A stretch of DNA of 64,000 nt. Origin: Actinopolyspora biskrensis. Its GTDB lineage: Bacteria > Actinomycetota > Actinomycetes > Mycobacteriales > Pseudonocardiaceae. The DNA lies in the NCBI RefSeq assembly GCF_013408175.1, contig NZ_JACBYW010000009.1, positions 62,001-126,000 on the forward strand. Direction: 5' to 3'. Positions 21,261 through 30,340 of this stretch are shown here, in pieces. Position numbers and translations under genes: made by a program. The notes below the pieces were generated by a model. The model was given only the letters and a program-made list of their open reading frames with translations, did no database searches and was not told the origin of the DNA. The number at the start of each line of letters is the position of its first letter. Within the stretch, counting starts at the first letter, position 1.

Positions 21261-22264
21261 CCGAGCGTCGTGGCGGTTTGGGACGTGGATTGGCCGCGCT
21301 CATCCCGAGCGGCCCCACCGATGAGGAGCAGGAGGCGGGCACTCCCGTCGACGCCTCCCCCGTGAGGAGTCCGGAGGCGAACGCGGCTCCGGAGGTGTCG
21401 GAACAGGGCACGGAGCACGCCGGTGTTTCACGTGAAACGAGCGGGGAGGTGGCCGGGGCTGTTTACCGCGAAGTCGAGATAGCCGCCATAACCCCGAATC
21501 CGCGGCAGCCGCGTCAGGTGTTCGACGAGGACGCGCTGGCCGAGCTGGAACACTCCATCAAAGAGTTCGGTCTCATGCAGCCGATCGTGGTGCGTGAACT
21601 CGATGGGGACCAGTACGAGCTCATCATGGGTGAGCGGCGGTGGCGCGCCGCTCAGCGTGCCGAACTTTCGACACTGCCCGCGATAGTCCGCAGGACCAAG
21701 GACGACGCGCTGCTGCGGGACGCGCTGCTGGAGAACATCCACCGGGTGCAGCTCAACCCGTTGGAGGAGGCTTCCGCCTACCAGCAGTTGCTCGACGAGT
21801 TCGGCGTGACCCATGACGAGCTGGCCGATCGGATCGGACGCAGCAGGCCGGTCATCACCAATACGATCCGGTTGCTGCGCCTGCCGCTGCCCGTGCAGCG
21901 ACGAGTGGCGGCCGGTGTGCTTTCCGCGGGCCACGCACGGGCGCTGATGAGCCTGGAGGATCCCGCGGCTCAGGAGGAGATAGCCACGAGAATCGTCGCG
22001 GAGGGGCTTTCGGTACGTGCGGCCGAGGAGCAGGTGACCCTGAAGAAGGGTGAGGTGGCGGAGAAGCCGAAGCCCAAGCAACGGGGCAAGATGGAGCTCG
22101 CGGGCGCGGAGGAGCTGGAAGAACGGCTCGCCGAACGCTTCGACACCAGGGTGAAGGTCGAGTCCGGGCAGCGTAAGGGCCGTATCGTCGTCGAGTTCGG
22201 CTCCCCCGAGGATCTCGGCCGATTGAGTGCGCTGCTTCTCCCCGAGGACGCCAACAACTCGTAG
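21257..22264 (+). CDS. parB: Chromosome partition protein ParB
   Basis: A 335-residue ParB CTPase that loads at parS and spreads. The N-domain shows [17 protein letters not shown], then the CTP-binding [11 protein letters not shown] (about residues 125-135) and [15 protein letters not shown] helix-turn-helix region follows ([19 protein letters not shown]). The C-terminal dimerisation region ends in [13 protein letters not shown]. An 60-residue N-terminal stretch precedes the core and contains parS site 4 in frame, again encoding VSRET. The ATG overlaps the parA stop (ATGA). Confidence 0.97.
   Translation: MTERRGGLGRGLAALIPSGPTDEEQEAGTPVDASPVRSPEANAAPEVSEQGTEHAGVSRETSGEVAGAVYREVEIAAITPNPRQPRQVFDEDALAELEHSIKEFGLMQPIVVRELDGDQYELIMGERRWRAAQRAELSTLPAIVRRTKDDALLRDALLENIHRVQLNPLEEASAYQQLLDEFGVTHDELADRIGRSRPVITNTIRLLRLPLPVQRRVAAGVLSAGHARALMSLEDPAAQEEIATRIVAEGLSVRAAEEQVTLKKGEVAEKPKPKQRGKMELAGAEELEERLAERFDTRVKVESGQRKGRIVVEFGSPEDLGRLSALLLPEDANNS
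21425..21438. other. parS: parS site 4, inside parB
   Basis: GTTTCACGTGAAAC within the 5' part of parB. Confidence 0.97.
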
Positions 22265-22353
22265 CTGAGCTTTGCGTTGTTGCTCGGGCTGAAGCACCCG
22301 CGCCGGACGAAACCTTCCGCTGTCTCGTGAGCGGCTCCCCCGCTCGCCCACTG

Positions 22354-22394
22354 ACCGCTCCGCAGTGACGCGTTCCGCGTGACCGCGGAGCGGT
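22354..22394 (+). terminator. Stem-loop downstream of parB
   Basis: Arms ACCGCTCCGC and GCGGAGCGGT (10 bp, perfect) separated by 21 nt and followed by TCATTGTG. It lies 90 bp beyond the parB stop and is a plausible terminator of the rsmG-parA-parB operon. Confidence 0.6.
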
Positions 22395-22534
22395 TCATTG
22401 TGTTCGGTCCGGTCGGCCGGACGGAAAAGCCGGTTCCGGAACCAGCCCGTGAACGGTGACACGCCGTGAGCAAATCCCGATCTTCCACCCGGGGTTATTC
22501 AGTCACGGTGACGATTCCCGGCGGAGTCGAAACG

Positions 22535-22593
22535 CGCGAACTCCCCCGGGGGCGAAGTTTCACGTGAAACTCCACCCCCGGAGGGAGTTCGCG
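22535..22593. repeat. Inverted repeat enclosing parS site 5
   Basis: Arms of about 20 bp (22535-22554 and 22573-22593), starting CGCGAACTCCC, differ by one base insertion and one or two mismatches. The spacer is parS site 5, whose centre coincides with the centre of the repeat. It lies between the convergent genes parB and ddl. Confidence 0.8.
22557..22570. other. parS: parS site 5
   Basis: GTTTCACGTGAAAC in the parB-ddl intergenic region, 1119 bp from site 4, in the loop of a larger inverted repeat. Confidence 0.97.
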
Positions 22594-22650
22594 TCAGGTG
22601 AGCTCGTCGTGGTCCGAGTTGGTTGCTTCGACGCGCCGGTGCCGGAACGA

Positions 22651-22706
22651 CCCGAGCGATTCGCACCACCGCGAGAGGTTCCGCCACGCAACCACCTGCG
22701 CGAACC
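22651..22706 (-). repeat. Short copy of intergenic repeat family C
   Basis: Resembles both ends of the long family C copies (CCCGAGC... and ...AGGTTCCGCCACGCAACCACCTGCGC) joined without the roughly 90-bp centre. It lies between parS site 5 and the ddl stop codon, in reverse orientation to the copies at 30.2 and 40.2 kb. Confidence 0.6.
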
Positions 22707-22725
22707 GATCCGTGTCGCGGACATC

Positions 22726-23670
22726 TCAAGAGTGGATGGCGCGCTCCACCAGCTTGCTGAACACTTCCCCGACGCTCCGCTCGGCCGCCTCGATCGTCAT
22801 CGGCAGCAGGGAGGTCTTCGTGAGACCCGGTGAGACGTTCACCTCGAGGAAGTGCACCCGTCCCGCGGCGTCCACGATCGCGTCCGTGCGGGAGACGTGC
22901 CGCAGGCCGAGCAGGCGGTGCGCTGACACGGCCAGTTCGGAGGCTTCCGCGGTTGCTTCGGCGGAGAGCTCAGCCGGTGCCTGGTAGCTGGTGAGTCCCG
23001 CGGTGTAGCGGGCCGTGTAGTCGAAGATCCCGTTGGCGGGTTCGATGCGGACCGGTGGGAGCGCGTGCGGCCCGTCCGGGTCCTCCACGACTCCGATGGC
23101 TATCTCGGTGCCCTCCACCAGCTTCTCGGCCAACACCGTGTCACCGTAGGCGAAGGTCCCCATCATCGCGGAGGGAAGCTCCGCCCGGTCCCGGACCACC
23201 CGCGCACCCAGTGCTGAACCGCCCTGAACGGGCTTGAGCATCAACGGGAGCCCCATTTTGTCCACCAGGGCGTCCAGCACCGGCTGAGCTCCCAGCTCGC
23301 GGAATGTGGACTGCGGCAGCACCATCCAGTCCGGCGTGTTCAGTCCGGCCCTGGCCAGCTCCGCTTTGGCCGTCGGCTTGTCCCAGGCGCGGCGGCAGGC
23401 CCGCGAGTCGGTGCCCACGTAGGGGATGTCGAGCAGTTCCAGAATCGACTGGATGGCGCCGTTCTCCCCTTCCCCGCCGTGCAGGGCGACGAGGACGGCG
23501 TCGGGACGTTCGTTGCGCAGCCGGTGCAGCAAATCGTGGTCGGCGTCCTGTTCGGTCACCGTGAGTCCGGCCGAGCGCAGCGCGGCGGACAGCCTGCGTC
23601 CGGAACGCAGGGAGATGTCGCGCTCGTGTGACAGTCCGCCGGAGAGAACGGCGACCCAGCGATCGGTCAA
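22726..23670 (-). CDS. ddl: D-alanine--D-alanine ligase family protein (ATP-grasp)
   Basis: A 314-residue ATP-grasp enzyme of the Ddl family, which makes the D-Ala-D-Ala dipeptide of peptidoglycan. It begins WVAVLSGGLSHERDISLRSG, then HGGEGENGAIQSILELLDIPYVG and the ATP-binding KPVQGGSALGARVV. The metal-binding end reads FLEVNVSPGLTKTSLLPM, where classical Ddl has EVNTLPGMT, so it belongs to a shorter, divergent actinobacterial group. TTG 23670 has AGGAG 5 bp upstream; GTG 23676 is the alternative. It is convergent with parB. Whether it is the main Ddl cannot be judged here. Confidence 0.85.
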   Translation of the reverse strand: MTDRWVAVLSGGLSHERDISLRSGRRLSAALRSAGLTVTEQDADHDLLHRLRNERPDAVLVALHGGEGENGAIQSILELLDIPYVGTDSRACRRAWDKPTAKAELARAGLNTPDWMVLPQSTFRELGAQPVLDALVDKMGLPLMLKPVQGGSALGARVVRDRAELPSAMMGTFAYGDTVLAEKLVEGTEIAIGVVEDPDGPHALPPVRIEPANGIFDYTARYTAGLTSYQAPAELSAEATAEASELAVSAHRLLGLRHVSRTDAIVDAAGRVHFLEVNVSPGLTKTSLLPMTIEAAERSVGEVFSKLVERAIHS

Positions 23671-23834
23671 TTCCACTCCTGAACAACGAAGTCCACCGCG
23701 CCCGTGTGATCACGACGGGCACAGTGGACGTGACGTTTCGATGCGTCCGCCCCGCGGGCGGAGCCGCGATTATCCGGTATGTAAGGGAGCAATGCTCCTG
23801 CTTGGAACTTCTGACCAAAGACCGCTTCCGACGC

Positions 23835-23963
23835 GAGTGCTTCAGCCTGGCCAGGACGAGAAGCTCCGGTGCGTGAGTCGGATGCTTCGCGAGGCGGGGA
23901 GGGCACGTGGCGTGGGCCGCTACTCGAGGTGCCCTCCGACGCAGCAAGGCGCCGACTCACGTG
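23835..23963. repeat. Intergenic repeat family A, copy 1
   Basis: About 129 bp closely matching 30448-30574. It can fold: GCGTGAGTCGG at the left pairs with CCGACTCACG at the right, and AGGGCAC pairs with GTGCCCT in the middle. It lies between ddl and the aminotransferase gene, in a 334-bp gap with no supported gene. Confidence 0.75.
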
Positions 23964-24004
23964 ACGGCTACCCGACCACTCACGCAAAGTTCCGCTGTGA
24001 ATTG

Positions 24005-25387
24005 TCAGGCCGTGTCCGGCGAGGGGGCTTGCGGGCCCGAGATGTCGCGCTGCCCGGTCGAGCCGAAGGTGCGCAGCAGGTCCATCTCCTCGTTGAGCGT
24101 GTTCGCGAGCCTGCGCACGCCCTCCCGGATGCGTTCCGGGGTGGGGTAGCAGAAGGACAGCCGCATCTGCCTGCTTCCGAGCTGGTCCCGGTAGAACCCG
24201 GTGCCGGAGGCGTAGGCGACCCGCTGGGTGACAGCGCGCGGCAGCATCGCCTTGGCGTCCACACCTTCCGGTGCGGTGAACCACACGAAGAAACCCCCTT
24301 CGGGGTGGGTCCACTCGCAGCCTTCCGGCATGTACTGCTCGAGCGCTCCGAGCATGGCGTCCCGGCGTTCCCGGTACTGCTCGCGGAAGGCCTTGATCTG
24401 ACCGAGCCAGTCGTGGGTGCTCAGGTACCGCGAGACGATCATCTGGTTCAACGTGGGTGGGCACAGTGTCGCGGATTCGGCGGCGAGCACGAGTTTCTCG
24501 CGCACGGCGTGCGGGGCGAGCACCCAGCCGACGCGCATCCCCGAGGCGAAGATCTTGGAGAACGACCCCAGGTAGACCACGTTCTCCGGGTCCTGGGCCT
24601 GCAGCGAGGGGTAGGTCTGTCCTTCGAAACCGAGCAGCCCGTACGGGTTGTCCTCCAGCACGAGGATGCCGTTCCGCGCGCAGATCTCCAGGATCTCCGG
24701 GCGTCGCTCGGGAGCGAGGGTGACGCCTGCCGGGTTGTGGAAGTTGGGGATCGTGTAGAGGAGCTTGATCTTCTTGCCCTGACGGTGCACCTCGTCGATC
24801 GCATGGCGCAGCGCGTCCGGGCGCAGCCCGTCGTCGTCCATGGCCACGTGCACCACGTCGGCCTGGTAGGTGGCGAACGCCCCCATGGCGCCCACGTAGG
24901 ACGGTCCCTCGGCCAGCACCACGTCACCCGGATCGCAGAAGATCCTGGTGACCAGGTCCAGCGCCATCTGCGACCCCACGGTCACCATCACGTCGTCCGG
25001 GTGGGCCGAGATGCCCTCCAGTGCCATGACCTCGCAGATCTGTTCCCTGAGTTCGGGAACCCCGTGCGCGGAGCCGTACTGGAGCGCGGCCTGCCCCTGC
25101 TCGGAAACCAGCCGGGCGACCTCCTCGGACAGCGAGTCCAGCGGCAGGGCCGCCAGGTTCGGCATCCCGCCGGCGAGGGACACCACCTCGGGCCTGCTGG
25201 CCACCGCGAACAGCGCTCGGATCTCGGAAGCCGTCATGCCCGCCGTGCGCTCGGCATACCGTTCGGAGTGGGTGTCGAGGTTGCCCATGCTCCCCGTCCG
25301 GGCGACGGGAGCCTGCGACTCGTTCGGCTCCTGCTCCGTCGGCTGTTCGGACTGGTTCGAGTCTGGCTGGTTCGAGTGATCGGACAT
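24005..25387 (-). CDS. PLP-dependent class I/II aminotransferase
   Basis: A 460-residue fold-type I aminotransferase. The PLP-binding Lys is in GSFSKIFASGMRVGW near residue 278, and NFHNPAGVTL and EDNPYGLL are the other cofactor motifs. The family includes 2-aminoadipate and aromatic or branched-chain aminotransferases, and the substrate cannot be assigned. A hydrophilic, Gln, Ser and Glu-rich leader of about 40 residues precedes the domain. I chose ATG 25387, which has GGAG 7 bp upstream, over a TTG 48 bp farther up with no ribosome site. It follows cwlM in the same direction after about 190 bp. Confidence 0.9.
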   Translation of the reverse strand: MSDHSNQPDSNQSEQPTEQEPNESQAPVARTGSMGNLDTHSERYAERTAGMTASEIRALFAVASRPEVVSLAGGMPNLAALPLDSLSEEVARLVSEQGQAALQYGSAHGVPELREQICEVMALEGISAHPDDVMVTVGSQMALDLVTRIFCDPGDVVLAEGPSYVGAMGAFATYQADVVHVAMDDDGLRPDALRHAIDEVHRQGKKIKLLYTIPNFHNPAGVTLAPERRPEILEICARNGILVLEDNPYGLLGFEGQTYPSLQAQDPENVVYLGSFSKIFASGMRVGWVLAPHAVREKLVLAAESATLCPPTLNQMIVSRYLSTHDWLGQIKAFREQYRERRDAMLGALEQYMPEGCEWTHPEGGFFVWFTAPEGVDAKAMLPRAVTQRVAYASGTGFYRDQLGSRQMRLSFCYPTPERIREGVRRLANTLNEEMDLLRTFGSTGQRDISGPQAPSPDTA

Positions 25388-25575
25388 TTCCGCGCTCCGG
25401 GGTCGGTGGTGCGCCGCGTGGTCGTCCCCGATCAAGCCGGAAGGACCTGATCGGGTTAACCGGCGATTCTAACCGTCACATCGTGTGCGGCTCTCGGATG
25501 TGTAACGTGCGCCTCGAACAATCCCCGCCCACAGTGACCGATATCACTGCTTCGGGCAGCGTGGAACCGCGGGGT

Positions 25576-26724
25576 TCACGCCCCTTCGGCGCGGGCGAGC
25601 TCGTAGCGCAGCAGATCGTCGAAGGTGAAGGTCCCGGTGGGCTGGTCGTCCTCGCCGAGCAGGTACAGCCGTTTCACGGCCACCAGCACCGCCTCCGCGA
25701 CGATGTCCCGGAACCCGGGGTCGAGCAGTCGGGCGTGGTCCTCCGGGTTGCTCAGGTAGCCTGCCTCCACCCGGACCGCGGGCATCTTCGTCCAGCGCAG
25801 CACTTCCCAGCCCTTGGGGTGGGTGCGGCAGTCCAGCATGCCGGTGCGGGCCACGATCTCGCGTTGCAGGAACCCGGCGAGGGCCTCCCCCACGTTCGAA
25901 GTGGTCCCGTTGCCGGTGCCGAAGTGGAAGGTCGCGACTCCCTGGCCCTGTGGTGAGCGGTTGGAGTCCACGTGCAGCGAGAGGAACAGGTCGGCTCCGG
26001 CCTCGTTGGCGAAGGCGGCCCGGTCGGCGTCGGGCGGGCAGGAGTTGGGCCCGCGGGCGATCAGCGCCTCCATCCCGGTCGCGACCATGCGTCCCTCGAG
26101 ACGCCGGGCGAAGTCCCAGGCCAGATCGGCCTCGGCCACGCCGTTGACCACTGCCCCCCGATCGCTTCCGCCGTGACCGGGGTCGATGACTATGCGCTTG
26201 CCGCGCAGCTTGGGGCCCGCTCGCCGGACCTTCTCCTGCTCGCGGAGGTAGACGGGCCTGCCGCCGCGGACCTGCGGTGCGAGCTGTTTCAGCGAGCGCA
26301 GCGTGGCCGGGCCGCAGATGCCGTCCGAGTTGAGGGCGTACTCCCGCTGGAAGCTGCGCAGCGCGTGCTCGGTCTGCCTGCCGAAGATGCCGTCGGGGCG
26401 CCCGGCGTCGTAGCCGAGTTCGAGCAGTCGTTCCTGCAACGCGAAAACGTCGTCGCCGCTGATCGGGCGGGAGACGAAGTAGGCGAGCGAGCGGTCGCCG
26501 AGCCGCCATTTGGCGTCGGTGAGTGCCCGGTAGGTGGCCGGACCCACGACACCGTCGGTGATCAGGCCCCGTTGCTGTTGGAAGGCCCGTACCGCGTGTT
26601 CCACCGACGCGTCGTACATGATCGGTCCCGCGTGACCGTTCGGTGGTAAGAGGCCCAGCGTGACCAGAACGTTTCTGATCTCGGAAACTGCCGGGCCGAC
26701 GTCACCGCGGTGGAGCAGCTGCAT
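25576..26724 (-). CDS. cwlM: CwlM-like N-acetylmuramoyl-L-alanine amidase domain protein
   Basis: A 382-residue protein with two peptidoglycan-binding domains (about 5-70 and 90-150) and an Amidase_3 domain (about 175-370). Zinc ligands and the catalytic Glu are all visible: H184 in DPGHGG, E198, H251 in SLHVDSN and E320 in RVEAGYLSNPED. No signal peptide is present, so it is cytosolic. In mycobacteria CwlM, also leaderless and next to trxC, is a PknB substrate that activates MurA; the same regulatory role is inferred here from synteny. GAGGAG precedes the ATG. It is the downstream neighbour of trxA. Confidence 0.92.
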   Translation of the reverse strand: MQLLHRGDVGPAVSEIRNVLVTLGLLPPNGHAGPIMYDASVEHAVRAFQQQRGLITDGVVGPATYRALTDAKWRLGDRSLAYFVSRPISGDDVFALQERLLELGYDAGRPDGIFGRQTEHALRSFQREYALNSDGICGPATLRSLKQLAPQVRGGRPVYLREQEKVRRAGPKLRGKRIVIDPGHGGSDRGAVVNGVAEADLAWDFARRLEGRMVATGMEALIARGPNSCPPDADRAAFANEAGADLFLSLHVDSNRSPQGQGVATFHFGTGNGTTSNVGEALAGFLQREIVARTGMLDCRTHPKGWEVLRWTKMPAVRVEAGYLSNPEDHARLLDPGFRDIVAEAVLVAVKRLYLLGEDDQPTGTFTFDDLLRYELARAEGA

Positions 26725-26923
26725 GCACTCCTCGCTCGATTCAGGCGCCGGACGGAGCCGACGCTAAGGACGTGTCATTACCCCCAAGTATCAGTTTAAG
26801 TGGATGCGGTCCGCTCCGATGCATTGTGCCTTGTCGTCCTCACCGCGACGTTACGGGCCGGACCCTCGCGACATCGGAGGGTGCTCACCGGGGCGTGGCG
26901 TGCTGATCGAAATCCGCGCGAAC

Positions 26924-26973
26924 ACGTGATCCCACCGTCCTCGCTCGTTTTCGCGTGGACGGTGGGATCACGT
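26924..26973 (-). terminator. Stem-loop downstream of trxA
   Basis: A perfect 17-bp stem (26924-26940 with 26957-26973) and a 16-nt loop in the 328-bp gap between trxA and cwlM. It is 80 bp past the trxA stop codon. No U-run follows, so termination is likely but not certain. Nothing else was found in the gap. Confidence 0.65.
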
Positions 26974-27052
26974 CGTGCGGTTGCTCCGGAAAGCACTCCG
27001 GGGCGGGATCAGGTTCGCGCGAGGGCGCTCTCCGGGGACGGCCGCCGTGGTT

Positions 27053-27379
27053 TCACAGGTAGTCGGCCAGGTCCTCCAGCAGCTGGGCCTTCGGCTTGGC
27101 GCCGACGATCTGCTTGACCGGCTCCCCGTTGGAGAACAGCAGCAGCGTCGGAACCGACATCACCTGGTAGTCCCTGGCGACGCCGGGGTTCTGGTCGATG
27201 TCCAGCTTGGCGATGGTGATCTTGCCCTCGTGCTCGGAGGCGATCTCCTCCAGGACGGGGGCGACCATCTTGCACGGGCCGCACCAGGTGGCCCAGAAGT
27301 CGACCAGTACGGGCTTGTCGTTGTTCAGGACGTCGTTCTTGAACGAGTCGGCGTCGACGGTGACCGGTTTGGCGGACAT
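27053..27379 (-). CDS. trxA: Thioredoxin
   Basis: A 108-residue thioredoxin with the redox motif WCGPC at 32-36 in the context VDFWATWCGPCKMVAPVLEE and the cis-Pro in MSVPTLLLFSNG. It reduces protein disulfides, using electrons from the reductase encoded just upstream. I place the start at ATG 27379 with AAAGGAG 5 bp upstream; a longer open frame upstream overlaps trxB. The trxB-trxA order with a 37-bp gap matches Mycobacterium trxB2-trxC. Confidence 0.98.
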   Translation of the reverse strand: MSAKPVTVDADSFKNDVLNNDKPVLVDFWATWCGPCKMVAPVLEEIASEHEGKITIAKLDIDQNPGVARDYQVMSVPTLLLFSNGEPVKQIVGAKPKAQLLEDLADYL

Positions 27380-27416
27380 GTCATCTCCTTTGCGGTGTTC
27401 TGCTCTGATGCGGTTG

Positions 27417-28430
27417 TCAGCGGGCTGCCGCCGCGTCGGCCTCGGCGGCGGGACCGTATCCACCTCCGACGAGTTCCGAGGCGACCTCGGCGCTTTCGGA
27501 GGCTTCCTGTTCGGCGAGCCAGCGTTCCGCGTCGATGGCCGCCGAGCAACCCGATCCGGCGGCCGTGACGGCCTGCCGGTACGTCTTGTCCACCAGGTCA
27601 CCGGCCGCGAACACGCCCGGGATGTTGGTGGCCGTGGAGGGCTGGTGCACCTGCACGTACCCCTCCTCGTCCACCTCGACCTGATCGGAGACGAGTTTGC
27701 TGCGCGGGTCGTGCCCGATCGCCACGAACATCCCGGTGACGGGGAGTTCGGACTCGGAGCCGGTGACGGTGTCGCGCACGGTCAGCCCCGAGACGGTGCT
27801 CTCGCCGTTGACCGCGGTGACGACCGCGTTGGTGCGCCAGTGGATCCTCTCGTTCGCCTGCGCGCGTTCGAGCATGATCTTGGAGGCGCGGAACTCCTCG
27901 CGGCGGTGCAGGATCGTCACCGAACGGGCGAACCGGGTGAGGAAGGTCGCTTCCTCCATGGCGGAGTCGCCCCCGCCGACCACGGCGATGTCCTGATCCC
28001 GGAAGAAGAATCCGTCGCAGGTCGCGCACGCCGACACGCCGCGCCCGAGCAGCTGCTCCTCACCGGGGACCCCGACGTAGCGGGCGGCCGCGCCCATCGC
28101 CAGGACCACGGCTTTCGCGCGGTACTCGACACCGTGCGCGGTCACGGTCTTGACCGCGCCACCGAGGTCGATCCCGTCGACGTCCTCGGTCTTGAGCTCT
28201 GCCCCGAAGCGGTCCGCCTGCGCGCGGAACTGCTCCATCAACTCGGGGCCCATGATCCCGTCCCGAAAGCCGGGATAGTTCTCCACATCGGTAGTGGTCA
28301 TGAGTTCGCCCCCGTACTGGGTTCCCTCGAAGACCAGTGGTTGCAGCTCGGCCCTGGCCGCGTACACCGCTGCGGTGTAGCCGGCAGGGCCGGAGCCAAC
28401 GATGATCAGGTTCCGGACGTCGCCAGTCAC
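27417..28430 (-). CDS. trxB: Thioredoxin reductase
   Basis: A 337-residue FAD and NADPH-dependent reductase. The FAD motif [13 protein letters not shown] is at the N-terminus, the redox pair is C135 and C138 in SACATCDGF, the NADPH motif is [12 protein letters not shown], and the C-terminal FAD block is [11 protein letters not shown]. The last 30 residues form an Ala and Glu-rich tail. GTG 28430 is preferred because GAGGGAAGGGG is upstream; GTG 28451 has no ribosome site. It passes electrons from NADPH to TrxA. Confidence 0.97.
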   Translation of the reverse strand: MTGDVRNLIIVGSGPAGYTAAVYAARAELQPLVFEGTQYGGELMTTTDVENYPGFRDGIMGPELMEQFRAQADRFGAELKTEDVDGIDLGGAVKTVTAHGVEYRAKAVVLAMGAAARYVGVPGEEQLLGRGVSACATCDGFFFRDQDIAVVGGGDSAMEEATFLTRFARSVTILHRREEFRASKIMLERAQANERIHWRTNAVVTAVNGESTVSGLTVRDTVTGSESELPVTGMFVAIGHDPRSKLVSDQVEVDEEGYVQVHQPSTATNIPGVFAAGDLVDKTYRQAVTAAGSGCSAAIDAERWLAEQEASESAEVASELVGGGYGPAAEADAAAAR

Positions 28431-28648
28431 CGCGCCCCTTCCCTCGGTCACGTCGTTCGCGGGTGGTAGGTGTCCCCGCGCTTGTTCGTCAACGCGATAC
28501 TAGGTCCCGCTTGTTCCCGGCCCCTCCGTACACGTGCCCGCACCCACATGTTGGACGGGGGCTCGTTGGACGGGGCTCGGCCGGGTGGGCGGTCCCGCCA
28601 CGGGCCGTCGCCCGTCGCGGTGGTTCTCGGGTGGTCGCCGGCGGCGGG

Positions 28649-29515
28649 TCAGCCGCCCACGACGGTGTCCGAGAGCGTCGCCGGGTTGCCCGCTCCGCAG
28701 CCCGGTCCCACGGCCAGCAGCCGGAACCGGCCGATCTCCCCGGTGGACAGCACCATCAGCTGGGCCCGCTGCCCGTTGAAGCTGATCTCCCTGGATCCGA
28801 GGGGGGAACCGTCCTCGATCCCGTTCGCCCGTAAACACGCCAGCAGTCGCTGCGGATCGACCAGGGAGTCGACGTACTGCTCGGAGGAGAGCACCTCCTG
28901 GAGCCGTTGCCCCTCGAGCTCGACCCGATCGCCGGTCAACGCCAGCGGGGACGGTTCTTCGCCTCCCGGCTGCGGGGCCGCGGCCGTGTCGTCCGCTCTT
29001 GGGTCCTCCCGCGTCGACTGGTTCGGTTGGATGATCAGCACCACGGCCAGCATGGCCGCCGCGGCGGCCACCAGGCCGGAACCCAGTGCGAAGGCCCTCC
29101 GGCGGCGGCTGCCGCTCCCGCTGGCCCGGCCGATGGGGGTGACGTTGTCGGGAGGGGGGTGTTCGGGCTCCGCGGGCTCCGGGCCGGAGTTCTCCCGCGC
29201 TGATTCGGCCGCGGGATCGGCCCGTCCCGCCCGCCCCGTGTCCGCGGCGGGCGGGGGCAGCGGTTCGGCCGCCAGTGAGTTCTCGATGCGGGCCGCGACC
29301 TCCTCCGGTATCTCGAAGGCGGGTTGCCCCGCGAGTTCCGTTCGCGTGTCCTCCAGCGCCGTCAGTATGGCGACGGCCTCCGGGTCGGTTCTGGCGGCCG
29401 GGTCGATCCGCCCGGCCGTTTCCTCGTCGAGGGCTCCCGCGTGCAGATCGGCCAACACGTCCGGGGACCAGTCCGGGTCCCGAGGTGTCCCGGCGCTCAG
29501 TTCCTCGCCACTCAT
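28649..29515 (-). CDS. rsmA: Anti-sigma-M factor (RsmA-like) membrane protein
   Basis: A 288-residue protein. A cytosolic, acidic N-terminal part (about 1-135) includes DWSPDVLADLHAGALD, which resembles the start of anti-sigma domains. A single transmembrane helix (about 140-162, RAFALGSGLVAAAAAMLAV) follows, then an extracellular part of about 125 residues with Cys near the end. It overlaps sigM by 4 bp (ATGA) and holds the place of Rv3912 of M. tuberculosis, the anti-SigM factor. Holding SigM at the membrane is inferred from this context. GGGAGGG precedes the ATG. Confidence 0.85.
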   Translation of the reverse strand: MSGEELSAGTPRDPDWSPDVLADLHAGALDEETAGRIDPAARTDPEAVAILTALEDTRTELAGQPAFEIPEEVAARIENSLAAEPLPPPAADTGRAGRADPAAESARENSGPEPAEPEHPPPDNVTPIGRASGSGSRRRRAFALGSGLVAAAAAMLAVVLIIQPNQSTREDPRADDTAAAPQPGGEEPSPLALTGDRVELEGQRLQEVLSSEQYVDSLVDPQRLLACLRANGIEDGSPLGSREISFNGQRAQLMVLSTGEIGRFRLLAVGPGCGAGNPATLSDTVVGG

Positions 29516-30120
29516 CGTCCCTCCCGTCGACGTGCGGCCATGCCTCCATCTGGGACGTCTGTACTGACACCCGGGTTCCGCAGGTGCCCGAGAAGTTGTG
29601 CGAGCTTCATCCGGCCGCGTGCGCAACGGCTCTTGATCGTTCCCTCGGCGACCCCGAGCATCCGCGCGGCCTCGGACACCGGGTAGCCCTCGACGTCCAC
29701 GAGCACGATGGGGGCACGCTGGTCCTCGGGCAGCTGGGCGAGCGCGTCCTCGACGACCATCCTCGTGTCGTGCTCGGAGATCCTGTCGTGCGGGTGCGCG
29801 GGTTCTCCGGGGCCGCTTTCCGGCAGCGGGACGGTGGCTCTCGTGCGCTGTCTGCGCATCCGGTCGAGGCAGGCGTTCACGACTATCCGGTGCAACCAGG
29901 TGGTGACTCTCGACTCGGCGCGGAAGGAGCTCGCGTTGCGGAAAGCGGAGATCATCGCCTCCTGCAGCGCGTCGGCGGCTTCGTCGGGATCCCGCATCGT
30001 GCGCAGTGCCACGGACCACAGCCGATCGCGGTGCCGCCGGAAGAGCTCGGAGAAGGCCTGCCGGTCCCCGGAGAGGTGGGCCGCTATGAGGTCGGCATCC
30101 GAACTGGCGGTTTCTGACAC
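29512..30120 (-). CDS. sigM: ECF RNA polymerase sigma factor SigM
   Basis: A 202-residue ECF sigma factor. Region 2 covers AFSELFRRHRDRLWSVALRT to AMISAFRNASSFRAESRVTTWL, with the conserved DALQEAM promoter-melting part. Region 4 covers LPEDQRAPIVLVDVEGYPVSEAARMLGVAEGTIKSR, a helix-turn-helix. The start is GTG 30120 (SETASSDADL) with AGGG 8 bp upstream; the open frame above it includes a non-coding repeat. The cognate anti-sigma gene overlaps its stop, and the trx genes downstream suggest a link to envelope or redox stress. Confidence 0.93.
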   Translation of the reverse strand: MSETASSDADLIAAHLSGDRQAFSELFRRHRDRLWSVALRTMRDPDEAADALQEAMISAFRNASSFRAESRVTTWLHRIVVNACLDRMRRQRTRATVPLPESGPGEPAHPHDRISEHDTRMVVEDALAQLPEDQRAPIVLVDVEGYPVSEAARMLGVAEGTIKSRCARGRMKLAQLLGHLRNPGVSTDVPDGGMAARRREGR

Positions 30121-30190
30121 GTCTCGAACCCTACTGATCACGTGCCGGAGCGAATCCACCAGATGTAGGTAGGAGAGAGTCGGCGGTTCG

Positions 30191-30340
30191 GTTCGCGTAG
30201 GTGGTCGCTTGGCGGAACCTCGGTCGGGGTCTCGCTGCGGGATCCTCGACATCGGGTAGCGGCCTGCACAACGTCGAGGCCGTCCTCGCGAGCCCCGGGA
30301 CCGAGAACCCGCGGTCGGTCGGGTTGCGCAGGATCAGAGC
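30191..30340. repeat. Intergenic repeat family C, long copy 1
   Basis: About 150 bp resembling 40181-40329. It holds GGCGGAACCTCGGTCGGGG and, after a loop, CGAGCCCCGGGACCGAG, which pair imperfectly, and an inner stem CCTCGAC with GTCGAGG around CATCGGGTAGC. It lies upstream of sigM. A further shared block GGGAGTTCCTGTCCGGG is at 30368-30384 (also 40452-40468). Confidence 0.75.

Noticed and set aside
19324-22570. Recurring 14-mers as a possible CRISPR array
   Set aside because: They are perfect palindromes identical to parS, irregularly spaced, next to parAB.
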